Source: Dasyornis broadbenti (lineage: Eukaryota; Chordata; Aves; Passeriformes; Dasyornithidae). Taken from it: a stretch of DNA of 64,000 nucleotides. Every line of letters starts with the position of its first letter. The stretch's first letter is position 1. Location of the stretch: positions 620,001-684,000 of the forward strand of contig VZRN01005169.1 in assembly GCA_013397935.1 (NCBI GenBank), given 5' to 3'. Under the pieces are notes generated by a model. The model was not told where the DNA came from, made no database searches, and saw only the letters and a list, made by a program, of their open reading frames with translations. Shown here in pieces: positions 39,501-50,872 of this stretch. Position numbers and translations under genes: made by a program.

Positions 39501-42500
39501 GCTAAGCAGGAAGATCCCAAAAGCCAGCAGCCCTGCAAACCCCCTCCTCCCAGCCAGCCACAGTGTATAAATACAGCCGCTCAGACCTTGTTTGTGCTGG
39601 AAGACAAGGCTCCCTACAGACAATTTATTGCCGCCTTCCCAGGGTGGCCCCCTGCTCTGTTCACCCGGGGGAAGGTGTAATAAATTGCCTGCGGGGAGGC
39701 TTTGCTCCTTAGAGTCTCTTTAGAGATATGAGAAACTTCTGTCCAGTCGGAAGATTTACTTGTGTGAAAACCGACCTTTGCTTGAGGAAGGGAACTAATG
39801 GGGCTCTGCTACTTAGCACACAGCTCTGAGCTAAGCCATCCATTACACACACATCTTAATAGCAGCCTGGCTCTTGAGTCCCATAACATCATTTCTGTTT
39901 TCTGCTTAACTAGGAATATATTTGTATAAGTGAGCTGTGTTGAGCAAAGGGGATAAGTTGTTTTTCCTTTCCATTCAGCCACGCGAGGGGGCAGAAAAAG
40001 CGGCATTCTGAAAATTTTTTGTTTTGAGCCACATTTTGAATGTGTTGATGCTGGCAGCATTGTCTTGTCTAATTTTGGGAAGCATTTAGACTGCATGATA
40101 GGTACCATGCAGGAATGATGGATGCTGTCAGTGTAGGATTTGTACCTAATTTGAATCAAGCTGCAATAGCTGTGTCAGTGCCTACAGACAGATTCTCTGA
40201 TTGGGTCAAAGTCACGCAGACATTGTTTCCATTTTCATGGCAATTTGTGTGTTCATACTTTGCACCAGTGGGTGTGATGTGCTGTTGTCAGTGGGACAGC
40301 TGAAAGGTCTGCTGTGAGGGGTCCCATCATTGTGGCATTGATCAAGGGGTGAGTCAGTGAATAAGTGACCCTCATGCCAACTTTAACAGACAAATCATAC
40401 CTTTGTGTGCTGCTGACAACATGTGTAACAGTTGGAGGGATTTCTATTCCTTAAATGGTCCAAAATCCTTAGATAAAAGATGCTGTCTAGATGTTGAGGG
40501 ATGGTGTTATGCAAGACAGTGCACCCAGTGAATTATCTCCAATAGCCAAAATGTGACTCTTGGCAATGACCAAAGAGCAGGAAAGGGCTGTGCTGATGCT
40601 CAGGAGATTGCGGGGCAATTCCCCTCGTGACTGAGGGAGAGGAGGAGAGGAAGGCAGCATGCTGCTGTGATCTGGTCACTGCTCTCACCTCATATTTGGG
40701 ACAGATAATCACATCAAGCCAAGAGGAGTTTCAACAGCTTTTTTACAAAAATTAACACATCTTTTTGTACAAAGATACACTTCTCTTGCAAGCCAAGCTA
40801 AGTTCCAGGGGACATTTCAGCGGTGGAGTCATTTACAGACTACAGAGCTGGGTTGCTGCTTTTTTTGCTTGGGCAGGCCTGGTTCCCCACCTGAGGAGGG
40901 GGTGGAGGACTCACTATGCTCAGGTCAGTGCCTTTGCTTGATGCTGTAACCAAACATGAGGGAGGAATGTACCTGCATTACCGCCTTGATTCCTTCCTTT
41001 CCCTATGTTGATACTGGAGCATTTTGTATTTGGCAAAGACTCCCAGGATATATAGCCTGGAAGAGATGAACAGAGTTGGTCTCTATATATTCCAAAGCAG
41101 ATCCCTAAGTATTTTGTAAATGGAGAAAAAGAGGCATAGGAATGAGCAAATATCCCCAAGGCTCATGGTTTTCCAGGGATTCAGTGGGCCAACATCTTAA
41201 AAACACAGAGAAAAATGGATTGATACTAGGTAAAGGTGCAGACAACTTTATAGCATAGTGCAGCTGGTGAGAAAGAGAGAGGGGACAGCCTCAAGTTAAA
41301 CAATATTCACAGGTTTTTATTTTGTTAGCTGCAATTCTCTGTATTTCTGGAATCAAATTCACCGCCAGTTTTATGGCTTCCCCTGCAATGAGGTAAAAGT
41401 TGACACAGGTCTGTCGTACTGCCTCTTGTCCCCTGCATACCAGTCCGAGGTGCTGGACAAGGTGGGCCTGAGCACGGCACAAGCACAGGAGACAGGGCAT
41501 TGGATCCAAAGCAAAATGAATGCAGAAGGGGAGGTAAATGGAGCTTTTCAGCTGATTTTCATTCCTGACTGATTACTTAACAGGCCAACTATTTAGCATG
41601 AGCATTGTCTGCTTTTAAGTGTCAGCACATAAAAGTGTGCACCCATGACTATTAGCAAACAGGGCTGGAACATAAAAGGAGCTGTGCAGCCTGTGCTGCT
41701 CAGAATACTCATTTAGCATGAGACACTGGACATAATGACATCTGCATTTAAGTCCATTATACCGACGCATGTGATTTTTCTTTTCCTGGTTAGCAAATGG
41801 CCTCATATTTTTCAAATTATCCTCTGAGGTTCTGAATGACACAGTGAGGGATAATGAGCCAGCCCCCAGGATGGATGAGGCAGAAAAGGGGTGTTCTCCT
41901 TTATCAATTGCTTTGTAATAATGAAATAAGAGGTAGTCCATTGACAGAGTGACTGAGCTCTGCTGACAGCTCTGTCCTGCGTCCCAACCAGGTCAGTCAG
42001 CCAACAGGGAAAGATGTAGATAGAAGTCTTTTGAGCTAGCTGGCTCCCACCAGACTCAAACTTCACAAGAAGGAGGATGATATCACTGTTCCAGGACAGA
42101 TAGACACCTGAAGTAGACAAGACATCCATTTGCTGTGATCACATTTTGAAATACCATTGTGTTGAAGATCATAGTGAAATACTTTTACCATTTGGCAGGT
42201 TCTGCTTGGAAGTGAACACATGGGCTTGTGCTCTCAAATGCTATGACAGTCTATCTGCCCAGTCAGCAACTCGACTGCTGATAGCCTGGTCCCTTCTAAG
42301 GGATAGATGGCCAAGTTCAGGCTGACAGGCTATGTCTAGGGCTGAGTGTTAGAAGCAATGCTAAATATTTTGTATTTCACAGTTTCTTTTGATGTAGGGA
42401 GATCAGGAGTGCTGCTCATTTTCTCTCTCACTGTCCACACAAGCACTCAACCAGCTCAGGTGTTTGGCAGTCCCCCTGCAAGGACAGAGCACTAGAGCTC

Positions 42501-43499
42501 AAACACCTTCCCAACACTGCTAATTTGCCCATCTGCACACACGCACTTGGGTTCACAGATGAGACAGCAGCAGCAGTCATGAAGTGTCTATCTCCTGAAG
42601 AACCATTAATCCAGCTGGTGAGTCCAGGACCCAGTCAGGCATTTCTCTGAGCCACAAGTCAAAGGTGGATGGGCCTGCGTGTAATGCAAGGGAGAAATTG
42701 TGGTAGTGCCAGTTTCCCCTCACCCAATGATCAGGAGTTTCCACAGGCACCACTGTGAGTCTGTGCTTGGCTGGTTAAGATGGGAATTGCCATTCATCCC
42801 AGCGTGAGGGGGCTTAAGCTGTCTCAGAGAAAGTTGTCAGTTAACCAATGCTTAATAGACAGCAATCTGATAAGTGCGAGACATGTCCTCACAGCTAAAA
42901 AGCCTTAAACGCTTCAGATGCAGCAGCTTCTGAAGTCTTCCAATCTTCTGCAGTGCTCATTATTATTTCCCTGATGCTGAGAGGGAGCAGCCAAGCTAGG
43001 CACTTTGTGTTCATTATCCAGCATAATATTCACTGGTCTATTTAATTAATGCTTAGAAAATGTACTTGATGAATTACAAGTTACTGGGGATGGGGAGGGA
43101 GGAGGAATGCAGAAATAGATTAACACTGACTGATCTTTTAAATTTTCTCAAAAATTATTCCTTTGGTTTTTACTCTCACCAAGTCTCATGGGGTGTTCCT
43201 CCTTCCTGCAGACATCTAATTTCTCACTGGTACAGTTGCTGGCTATCAAGCAACCTCTTGTAGGAGCTGCTGGAGGCAAAACTATTTGCTGAATGTATTG
43301 CAAGAGATACAGGTACTGGAGCAGAGGTCTTGGACACATTGTACTGCCTATTTCTCTGTCCAGCCTATCCATTATAACCTGTACACATCAGCTTCACACC
43401 CCATGAAGGAATGCTGCTCTCTGGGGAGTCTTCAACAGAAATCTGAGAGCTGCCTCTCAAAACTCATGATCTCGAAACATGCCCTGAAAGGCTCCTAAG

Positions 43500-43690
43500 A
43501 TGAACAGGCAAACAGACAGAGAGGGGCAGAGGAGAGAGGGGTATTTTCTAGGCACAGCACAACAGCCCAAGCAGCTAAATGATTTTTCTGAAGGTCACAA
43601 AGGAAACCTGGGTCCGAGTTGGGAGTTTAACCCAGATTTTTGTGCTTGGTTCATTGCCTTAGCAGCTGGATGCTTCTTCCTGCCTCCTTA
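43500..43690 (-). repeat. MIR-like tRNA-derived SINE relic, antisense
   Basis: The + strand follows the reverse complement of the MIR family. A 'gacagagaggggcagagg' block is followed by 'ctaaatgatttttctgaagg' then 'tcacaaagg', 'gggagtttaacccagat' (corresponding to the tRNA B-box region) and a 'cattgccttagcagctgg' end. The best match is 43570-43683. MIR elements spread before the amniote radiation, so a copy that can still be recognised in a bird is old. Confidence 0.6.
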
Positions 43691-44596
43691 GTCTTTGATA
43701 TTGATCATAGTAAAGTGTGATTTCCTTCACTGTGTTCATAAAAGATGGAAAAGGAAGAGATGTGACAGAAACTCGTCATAAGTGCAAAAAACAGAGTCTT
43801 TCCCTCCCCTTTTTGTTGTTACAGTAGCAATAGTGAATTCAGGGTAGTCTACTCCAGTTCGGGCTTTCTGAGCTTGCCACACAGAAAATCTCACAAGAGT
43901 TCCCTTAGCAAATCTGTTTTCTTTTAAGTAGCACCAGTTTCCTGGTGCACGTTTCACATTTGTCTGGGTGCATGTGTGAGAGCCAGTAGCTCCCCAGGTC
44001 ACTCTCCGCTCTGGCGATCACTTGAGAATTGTTTTTTCTTTGTGAGATGAAGTATCATGTGCAGGCTCTGTGCTCCCAGAGACTTAATTTTATAGAGAAA
44101 ACGATCTATGTCCATGTGGAAAGCCTTGGGAAAACTCCCTGCAGCCTTAAGAAATGCAATATTGCCCTCTAGTGACGATGAGAATGGTCTCGTTTGATCT
44201 GGTGAAACAAAAAGCTTTTTGGCTAACCTTCACTGGGATTCAAAATGGATAAAAATGTTCCTGTTTTCTTCTGACCTTGGAATAAGAAAACCTACCATCA
44301 TAACTCGGAGAGCACTGGTAGTAGTGATAAGAAGAGGTTGTTGAAGAACCACAGAATGTGTAAAATTACCATTATTCTCCATGAATTCAGCAGATGGGAA
44401 GCCAGCTGCACTCAGAGAGTAGATCTAGTAAGAAGGTTCCTTTTTTAATATATCATTTTTTGCATTTTTGAAGCCAAGTATATTTTTATTTGAAAAAGAG
44501 GCAGTTTCAAGGACAGGAGGTGAAACAGTGAAAACCAGAAAAAAATAAGAAAAAGTTTAATCTTCATGCTTCATCATCACTACATGCAAATGCATT

Positions 44597-44706
44597 TGGG
44601 GGTTTGTTGGTTTGATTGGTTGTTGGTGTTTTCTTGGGGTATTTTGTTTGGTTGCTTGGGTGTTTTGGTTTTTTAGTTGGTTGGTTTTGTTTGTTTTTTT
44701 TTTTTT
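44597..44706. repeat. G/T-rich low-complexity tract
   Basis: About 110 bp of irregular TTGG/TTTG/GGTGTT units ends in 13 consecutive T (44694-44706). Almost no A or C is present. There is no clean repeat unit, so it is better described as low complexity than as a microsatellite. Confidence 0.85.
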
Positions 44707-46223
44707 CCCAGGTTTTATTTTTATTTCTCTTCTGAAGGGGGACAAGGAAGGGTAATACACACAGGAGCCCTTCAACAGATGAACAAAATGGTTCTCTCAC
44801 TCTAGTAAGCAAGGAGTTGGTTCTGCCTGTCAGAAAATAAGGTGTTTTGAAGAGCCTTCAGAAGGCACTTAGGAGCACTACAAAGCTTTGACCTTTGCCC
44901 CTAAGAAGGTTACATTTAAGGCCCTTGACTCTGCGAATAGCTGGATGTGGACAATCCCTTCAGTGCTTGTGTGAAGCCCCAGGAGCATTCGCAGGTCTGT
45001 CTGCTCCCAGACAGCGGGGTCAGGGAGTGGGGTTTCTTTGTAACTGGACCCTCCATGTCAACCCAGATTTCTAAGGAATTTCGGGTATTTTAAGTCCCTG
45101 ATGCAGACACCATTTCCCCGTCACCTTCCATATTCTAACTGCCTCTGACAAGGCACGATAGCACTGGAATTTATGTAAGGAACACTGCTGTCACTGCACT
45201 GCAACTTTAAAGATCACTACAAAATAGCATCAGCAGACAGATTTTTTTTTCTTTTTCCTTACCTAAAACACTAAGTAAATGCAAAATTCCCCTTAATCAT
45301 CCAGGCTTTCTCTATTACTACAGGAACACACAATATACCTGTATGGAAGGATCAGTCATTAACATTGACAGTATCCTGAGCGTTTTTTCCCATAAAATAC
45401 CACAAGGCAGAATTACGGGCAGCAGTCAATTCTTGCAAAGCTCTTGCAGAGTTCATTGCCAAAGCACCAGACCTTCAGAGCAGGCAGGACATGGAGTACT
45501 GAATAAATTCATACATATCATGGGTTTTCAACATAATAAAAAATATTTTCAGCAATCAGCCAATGCAAACAAGTGAGTTTTGCTGACACTGAGGGTTTGA
45601 GCTTTCTCCTGAATTCTGAGAAGTCATTTCAGCTAAAAAAAAACTAGATTATGATCATTCTCTGTCATCCCCAGCATTACTATTCATGGTACTGGTAAAC
45701 TGTGCAAGGTTAGTAACTACTGCTGGTTGCTTACTGTGAGACCATAGATATAATATATAAAAAACCCTTTATAAAATTTGCTTTATGCAGAGCTGAAGGG
45801 GAAAGGGAAGGAACCTAGAAGTGCATTTCTGTCTATGAATATTTTACAAGATGCAGGTTAACAACACAGAAATGGTTGTGATAGGTAAAGGAGTGATAAA
45901 GAAATGCCAATGGTGAAAATGTGATGTCAAACAAAGGTGAGGCTTACAAGGAAACAGAGTAAAGGGGTTTTTTAAGTCTAAAAACAAAACAAAGGATTAT
46001 TTAGAATCTAAATAATCTCTTTGATGATCCAGTTCCTTTGGTATGGCTTGGGTGGTGGTGACTGATCACCTCCTAGAGTGTGTACAAGCCTCCTTCACTG
46101 CCTCAGTCTGCTATAAGTGAAGAAAGTTCATTTTTAGTACACTCATCATGACTCCATTGACCACATTTTTCATTTAATAAGTGCATTCCGGTCGTCCCTC
46201 ACCCCTCTTGCTTTCCCTTTCAG

Positions 46224-46308
46224 GTTCTACATTGAAAGCATCTCCTATCTGAAGGACAATGCCACCATCGAGCTGTTTTTCTTGAACGCCAAGTCCTGCA
46301 TCTACAAG
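46224..46308 (+). CDS. FRMD4A: FRMD4A coding exon, F1-F2 junction (third visible exon)
   Basis: This 85-nt exon enters in phase 2 (its first G completes arginine) and leaves in phase 0. It reads FYIESISYLKDNATIELFFL and then NAKSCIYK. By analogy with ezrin-type FERM domains, where an R-F-Y strand is followed by a helix containing L-F-F-L, this is the end of F1 and the first helix of F2. D-N-A-T and S-C-I-Y-K fit FRMD4A; FRMD4B has K-T-T-V and S-C-V-H-K as I recall. The acceptor is CCCTTTCAG and the donor GTGAGG, slightly weaker than its neighbours. Confidence 0.95.
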
Positions 46309-46419
46309 GTGAGGCCTTCGGGAGCTCTGGGTGGCGCCGGAGTGCACTGAGACACCTGGGTCTGCATTTCCTTTCCCAAAATTTACACTGGCCACACCTG
46401 GACTTCCAGATACAACCTT

Positions 46420-46446
46420 CTCCTCCTCCTCCTCCTCCTCGTCCTC
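46420..46446. repeat. (TCC)n microsatellite
   Basis: About eight TCC units with one interruption (CTCGTCC) at the 3' end. It is short and near the exon but not within it. Confidence 0.9.
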
Positions 46447-46642
46447 ACACATTCCCTCACTCCTCTGTCTCCAGCTGTCCTGCATTTGGCAGCAGCTTTC
46501 CTGTCAGAGAGAGGTTCTGAGGTAAAACAGCCCTGGAAGTAACTCTTGTGGCTGGCAGGAGGGACTCCTACTGCTAAAATTATAAACTGGCTTGTATTGA
46601 GAAGGAAATCTCTGGTTTTATGTTGTGTGTTTTATGTTAAAA

Positions 46643-46815
46643 ACACGCTCTGGGCCGAGTGTGTGTCGTGAGGGTTTCCTGCCCGCAGAGGGCGGCAGTG
46701 TGGCGTGGGTGCCATCTTCGGGGCCGGGGGGAGCGTGTGTGTGAGGGAGACGTCTGGGAGCGGGAAAGATGGAATGGCCTCGGTTGGAAGGGGCCCGCAA
46801 GGATCGTCGAGTCCA
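46643..46815. promoter_or_regulatory. CpG-dense patch, function unknown
   Basis: I count about 15 CpG dinucleotides in roughly 170 bp, far above the surrounding intron, with high GC content. The right-hand part overlaps the 3' end of the CR1 fragment; the left-hand part (46643-46770) is not recognised as any repeat. It is too short for a standard CpG island call. No TATA box, initiator or first exon can be identified, so a promoter role is only a possibility. Confidence 0.3.
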
Positions 46816-47155
46816 ACTGTTGGCTCTGCACACATAAACCCCAAGAATCCCGACCGTGTGCCTGAGAGCATTGTCCAAAAGCACCTTGAACTCTGTCAGG
46901 CTCAGTGCTGTCACCACTTCCCTGGGGAGCCGGTTCCAGTGCCCATCCACCCTCTGGGTGAAGAATCTTTTCCTGATAACCAGCCTAAACCTCCCTGTGT
47001 CAGTTTCATGTCATTCCCTCGGCAAGTCACTGTTCACCAGCGAAGAGTTCAGTGCCCGTCCCTCCACTTCCCTTCCTGAGGATGTTGCAGGTCACCATGA
47101 GGTGTCCCCTCAGCCTCCCCTCCAGGCTGAGCAAGCCAAGTGACCTCAGGTTTGT
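46771..47155 (-). mobile_element. CR1 LINE 3' fragment, antisense to FRMD4A
   Basis: The + strand reads as the reverse complement of a 5'-truncated CR1. In + order it has 'cggttggaaggggcccgcaa' and 'tcgtcgagtccaactgt' (the CR1 3' end), then CACTTCCCTGGGGAGCCGGT, 'ccagtgcccatccaccct', 'gggtgaagaatcttttcctg', 'aggtgtcccctcagcctccc' and 'ctccaggctgagcaagcc'. Several CpGs are intact and the blocks match closely, so this copy is younger than the one at 20870. It has no coding capacity. The terminal short tandem repeat (ATTCTATG-type) is not clear at the left edge. Confidence 0.9.
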
Positions 47156-48058
47156 GGGATAGGAGGAGTCTGTGGGTGTATGTGTGAGTCGGGTACAGGT
47201 GTCTGTGGATATGCACTGAAGAAACCTTGTACAGGAACAAGCCGTGTTTTTCCATGAGAAATTGCCCTCCCTGGAAAGACCAAGGTGCATGCCCTGAGTC
47301 TTAGCAGCTTGGAAAGACCAAGCTGCTGTCCCTGGCACTGCGGCTCAAAGCAGCCCCTTGCAAGGGACTGTCTGTGCCAGAGATAAGGGCATCCTGGCAC
47401 AGCCTGAGCTTGGAGAAGTGCCCACAGCAGAGCCATGAAGCTGATCCCTCTCATGCCACAAGCCAGCTGTACATGGCAAGGTCTGGAAAATCAACCAGAC
47501 CCAGACCACGCTGAGGTGGAGATTGGCAGTGTGCAGACTCAGCCAGGTGGGCTGGATGTCTGGGACTGGGAGAGGTTTGTCAGCAGCTGGGATTCCCTGG
47601 GAGGATCCCTCCTACCTCCGTCTGTGCTGGCAGAGGCCATTCCTGTGATTCACCTCCATCTGCCAGGGAGGAAGTGGTAGGAAAAGACAGCTGTAGTCAG
47701 GGAATGATTGTTCCGCCATCCCACAACCCTCAGCATGTTTTTGACCTACTAAGCCAAGTAGATAATACCAAATCTGGAGTCTCACTTGACATCTATATGT
47801 CCTAAAATGCAGGAACTAACTTTGTATCTTCTAAAATGCAGGACAGAAGACAGAAAACTCCTTTTCTTTCCAGTGCCCAGGAATGAGGCAGGGCTGCTGA
47901 GCTGAGCTGTGCAGTGCTTTGCTCTCCGGCAAGGCTGCAATTAGATGTGCTTAGTCAGCCCTCTCCAGCAACAAGCTCAGTGAGCATCATGTTTTGGTTC
48001 CTGAAGAAAGTTCTTTTTTGAAGTACTGCCAGGAAAAGTTTACACTGTTGTTCTTTTT

Positions 48059-48060
<2 letters not shown>

Positions 48061-48121
<61 letters not shown>
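48061..48121. repeat. 61-nt T homopolymer
   Basis: An uninterrupted run of T follows a short T-rich lead-in (48051-48060), and an N sits 23 bases after it. It could be the poly(A) tail of an antisense retrocopy, but no retrocopy body is recognisable beside it. Its length is probably not reliable in the assembly. Confidence 0.95.
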
Positions 48122-48123
<2 letters not shown>

Positions 48124-48143
48124 CATTTCATAATATAATGGGT

Positions 48144-48144
48144 N
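48144..48144. other. Single ambiguous base (N)
   Basis: One N lies just after the long T run, consistent with poor base calling beyond a homopolymer. Confidence 0.98.
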
Positions 48145-50815
48145 TTTGAGAAAGCTTAATAATAAGAAGAGAGGAGCAAAATAAGGAAAAAAAAGTGCTT
48201 ACAGATCTAGGTTGGTCTATTTTAGTCTGACCTCTCTGAAACCATTACATTGCACATTGGAGCTGAGTGTCTCTATCCAAAAATAGCCCTGCTGAATTCC
48301 CAATCTCCCATGCAGATCCTTCCCCATTTTACTTCAGCCACAGTAAGCCATACTATGCTATCAAAAAAAGGCACTGAATTTGAAAGTTGGGTGCAAACTA
48401 TCTGCTAAGACTCAGGGGCAGCACCCAGCCTGACAGATTCCTCTTAATGTACTGTCATGGGGAACTCAGTGTCTAAGTACAGCTAGTGCTTGTCATTGAT
48501 GGAGCTAGGACGTGGTGTTGTATGGTGCGAAACCTTGAGAGCTTCCGTGTTGTGCCAAAAGTTTCCTTGTTGGACTTCCCATGGATACCTTCAGCCCTGG
48601 CTCCCCTGCAGCCCAGAAAGGCCATATGTGTATGAAATAAGTGTAGTTCCTAACACTGTGCTAGTATCTCAGACCTTCCCCCGTTGATTCTCCAGACACA
48701 CCCCCTCAAGTATCCCCTTGCACAGGGCTGCTCAAGGGGAAAGAATAAAACTGAGGCCTCTAGTTTGGGGCTGCTGGTCTCTGGGTTGCCAGCTGGCCCT
48801 GTGTTGGATGCTGTGCTCCTCTGGCTGTGCCCACTGCCCTCACTCACCAACCCTGTTGAGTAGTGAGACATTCATGAACCTACACATCCAAGCCCTTGCA
48901 CAGGACCAGCAAGCCACTGTTGCCCAGAAAGGCCAAGCCACATTTGTACTATCAAAAGAGATGGGGCTTGGCCTGTCCTGTGATCAGACAGGCTGTTTAA
49001 TTATCAGCACATTCTAGTTTGGGCTTTGGCCTGTGCCAACTAGCTCTGTCCCAGGCGTTGCTTTGGCACTGATCAAGGATGCGCACCTGTTCCCAAAAGG
49101 CAGCACAGTGGTGGAAGCCCCATCTGGGACTGGGGGAGGGAGCGTGAGTGTTTAGTCATGAGCTATACTGCACCCCATGTACCCTTGGGGCCAGAGGATG
49201 GGCTCTGGCTCACTTCACCTGCCAGTATAGACTTGCCGTAACATCGACACATGTTTGCATGGGCTGGTTTGTCTGTGCCATGCCTGGTGCTTCTAGACAG
49301 GAGGAAGACCAGGCACTCTGGTTTTACCCTGCATTGCCCCTTGCTATGGGATGTGCCTGGCAGCCCCAACCTGGCCCTGCCTGCAGCTAAATCAGCCTCT
49401 TGCACCAGCCGCTTCCCTTGGCACAGGCGCGTCATTGGTGCAGGTGCCTGCGTGACTCAGGCAGTTCAGCTGAGAGGGAAAGGTGTGTTTATTGCCTGTA
49501 GCAGAGCTGCTCTTCACTCCCCAAGGAGTTGTTATGAAAGAGGTGAACTTATTTTAAAAAGCTGGCACAAGTGAAAGCCAAGAACACCTGGATCTGATCC
49601 TGTGTTTTCTTCCCTTTGTTTTTGATTTTGCCAGAGACAAGCTAATGCAGCAATTGTGGCTTGTTAATGAGGTGCGGCCATGACTTGGCTGGAGCAGGGA
49701 TCATAGCAGTGATCTATATTTAGATCACTCATTTCTTGCCAGATGAAGTAAAATATTAAGAACAGCAGCTTAAATAAATACAACAGAAAAACCACTACAG
49801 GAAGGAGTTGAACAGTGACCCAGTTTACTGGGCCATGTCCATAGAAGACAATGTAGGAGTTTTAGTTGCAGAATAGAGACCTAAACAGTATCTCAGTAAA
49901 AGCCCACTAGCTTCCCAAAAGGAGGACCATGGAGTCAGGAAGAGCACACTTGGCCTCCAGAGTAATGCTTGTGCCTCCCATCTCAAGCATCTTTGATGCT
50001 TGGTCTGCATCCTGCACATTCCAACAGAGCAGTGTCTTAACCCCTTGATTCTATAACTGCTGTCTCAGGCATAGCAGAAGAATCCTGAGAGGATCTGTTG
50101 GGACCATCCTTCATGTGACCATGGTGTCCAAGTAAAACCCTCCAAGACTTCTTTCATCAGTGGCAGGATCCTATAAAATGGAGCAGGGAAGATCTACTAA
50201 AAGACTTGCTGTCACAGTTCATTCTCAAACCACCCCCGGCCCCAGCGCTCCTGGGGATGAAAAGGCCACAACCAGAGCTCAAACCCTGCAAGAGCAAATA
50301 TGGTTAATTTTCCTGTGAGTTTACCTTTTGCAAGGGCCAAAGAAGTCCAGTAGGGACTTTGACACCACCTCAGTGTGTCAAAGACAAATGTTTTTGCTTC
50401 TGTGAGCCAAGGACAAGGCTGTGTTCACTTGAAGCACGGTCGCATCTGGGGACAAAAAAATCGATATCCTAAACTGCCTTTCATTAAATCACACAAGAAA
50501 ATAAAATTTACTCCGATCCTCCCCCTTCCACCTGCCTTCTCCTCACTCCTCCGCCAGGACTCCCTTCATGCCACATCCAGGTATGCTTCATTTACCAGCT
50601 CATTACACCAAATATTTGGCTTTTTCCATATCTGAGTGGGCTGATTCTCCCTCTCTTTTGTCTCCTGGAGCACAGGGAATACTTTGAAGCCTAGCCAAGG
50701 GAGAAAATTGGCACTGCATGCTTTGCCATGCAGTAGTCAGGAGGAGATGTATGTCCTTCTTACAGCAGCTCAAACTCAACTCTCTTTTTCTTTCTTGTTT
50801 TCTTTGCCTTTCAAG

Positions 50816-50872
50816 GAACTCATTGAGGTTGACAGTGAAGTGGTGTTTGAACTGGCTGCGTACATCTTGCAG
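50816..50872 (+). CDS. FRMD4A: FRMD4A coding exon, FERM F2 lobe (fourth visible exon)
   Basis: This 57-nt exon, phase 0 at both ends, encodes exactly 19 residues: ELIEVDSEVVFELAAYILQ. It corresponds to the F2 helix that in ERM proteins contains the 'ETAVLLASYAVQ'-like motif. As I recall, human FRMD4A differs only by E to D at the fourth residue and A to S near the end, while FRMD4B has a clearly different version. The acceptor ends CTTTCAAG rather than the commoner CAG; the donor is GTAAGC. The reading frame stays open on both sides, from an ATG at 50684 to a stop at 51226, so retention of the downstream intron would add 117 non-FRMD4A codons. Confidence 0.94.

Larger units (their letters stand above)
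33505..46223 (+). other. FRMD4A: FRMD4A intron, 12.7 kb
   Basis: The longest complete intron in the window. It runs from a GTAAGT donor to a CCCTTTCAG acceptor and splits an arginine codon (AG|G). It holds a MIR-like SINE relic (43500-43690) and a G/T-rich low-complexity tract (44597-44706). The remainder is unremarkable single-copy-looking sequence with short chance open frames only. Confidence 0.85.
46309..50815 (+). other. FRMD4A: FRMD4A intron, 4.5 kb
   Basis: A phase 0 intron with a GTGAGG donor. It carries the densest cluster of unusual sequence in the window: a (TCC)n run about 110 bp after the donor, a CpG-dense patch at 46643-46815, a CR1 fragment (46771-47155), a 61-nt T homopolymer (48061-48121) and one N at 48144. 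The rest (about 48150-50815) shows nothing I can name. Confidence 0.85.

Noticed and set aside
41290..41520. Minus-strand open frame of 72 codons with cysteine-rich start
   Set aside because: Not recognised as any family, and no exon boundaries or conservation can be shown from one sequence.
44557..44812. Lysine/asparagine/threonine-rich minus-strand open frames
   Set aside because: They are translations of the G/T-rich low-complexity tract.
46618..46950. Open frame on the minus strand overlapping the CR1 fragment
   Set aside because: The part that looks familiar is the CR1 3' region, which is largely non-coding; the rest comes from the GC-rich patch.
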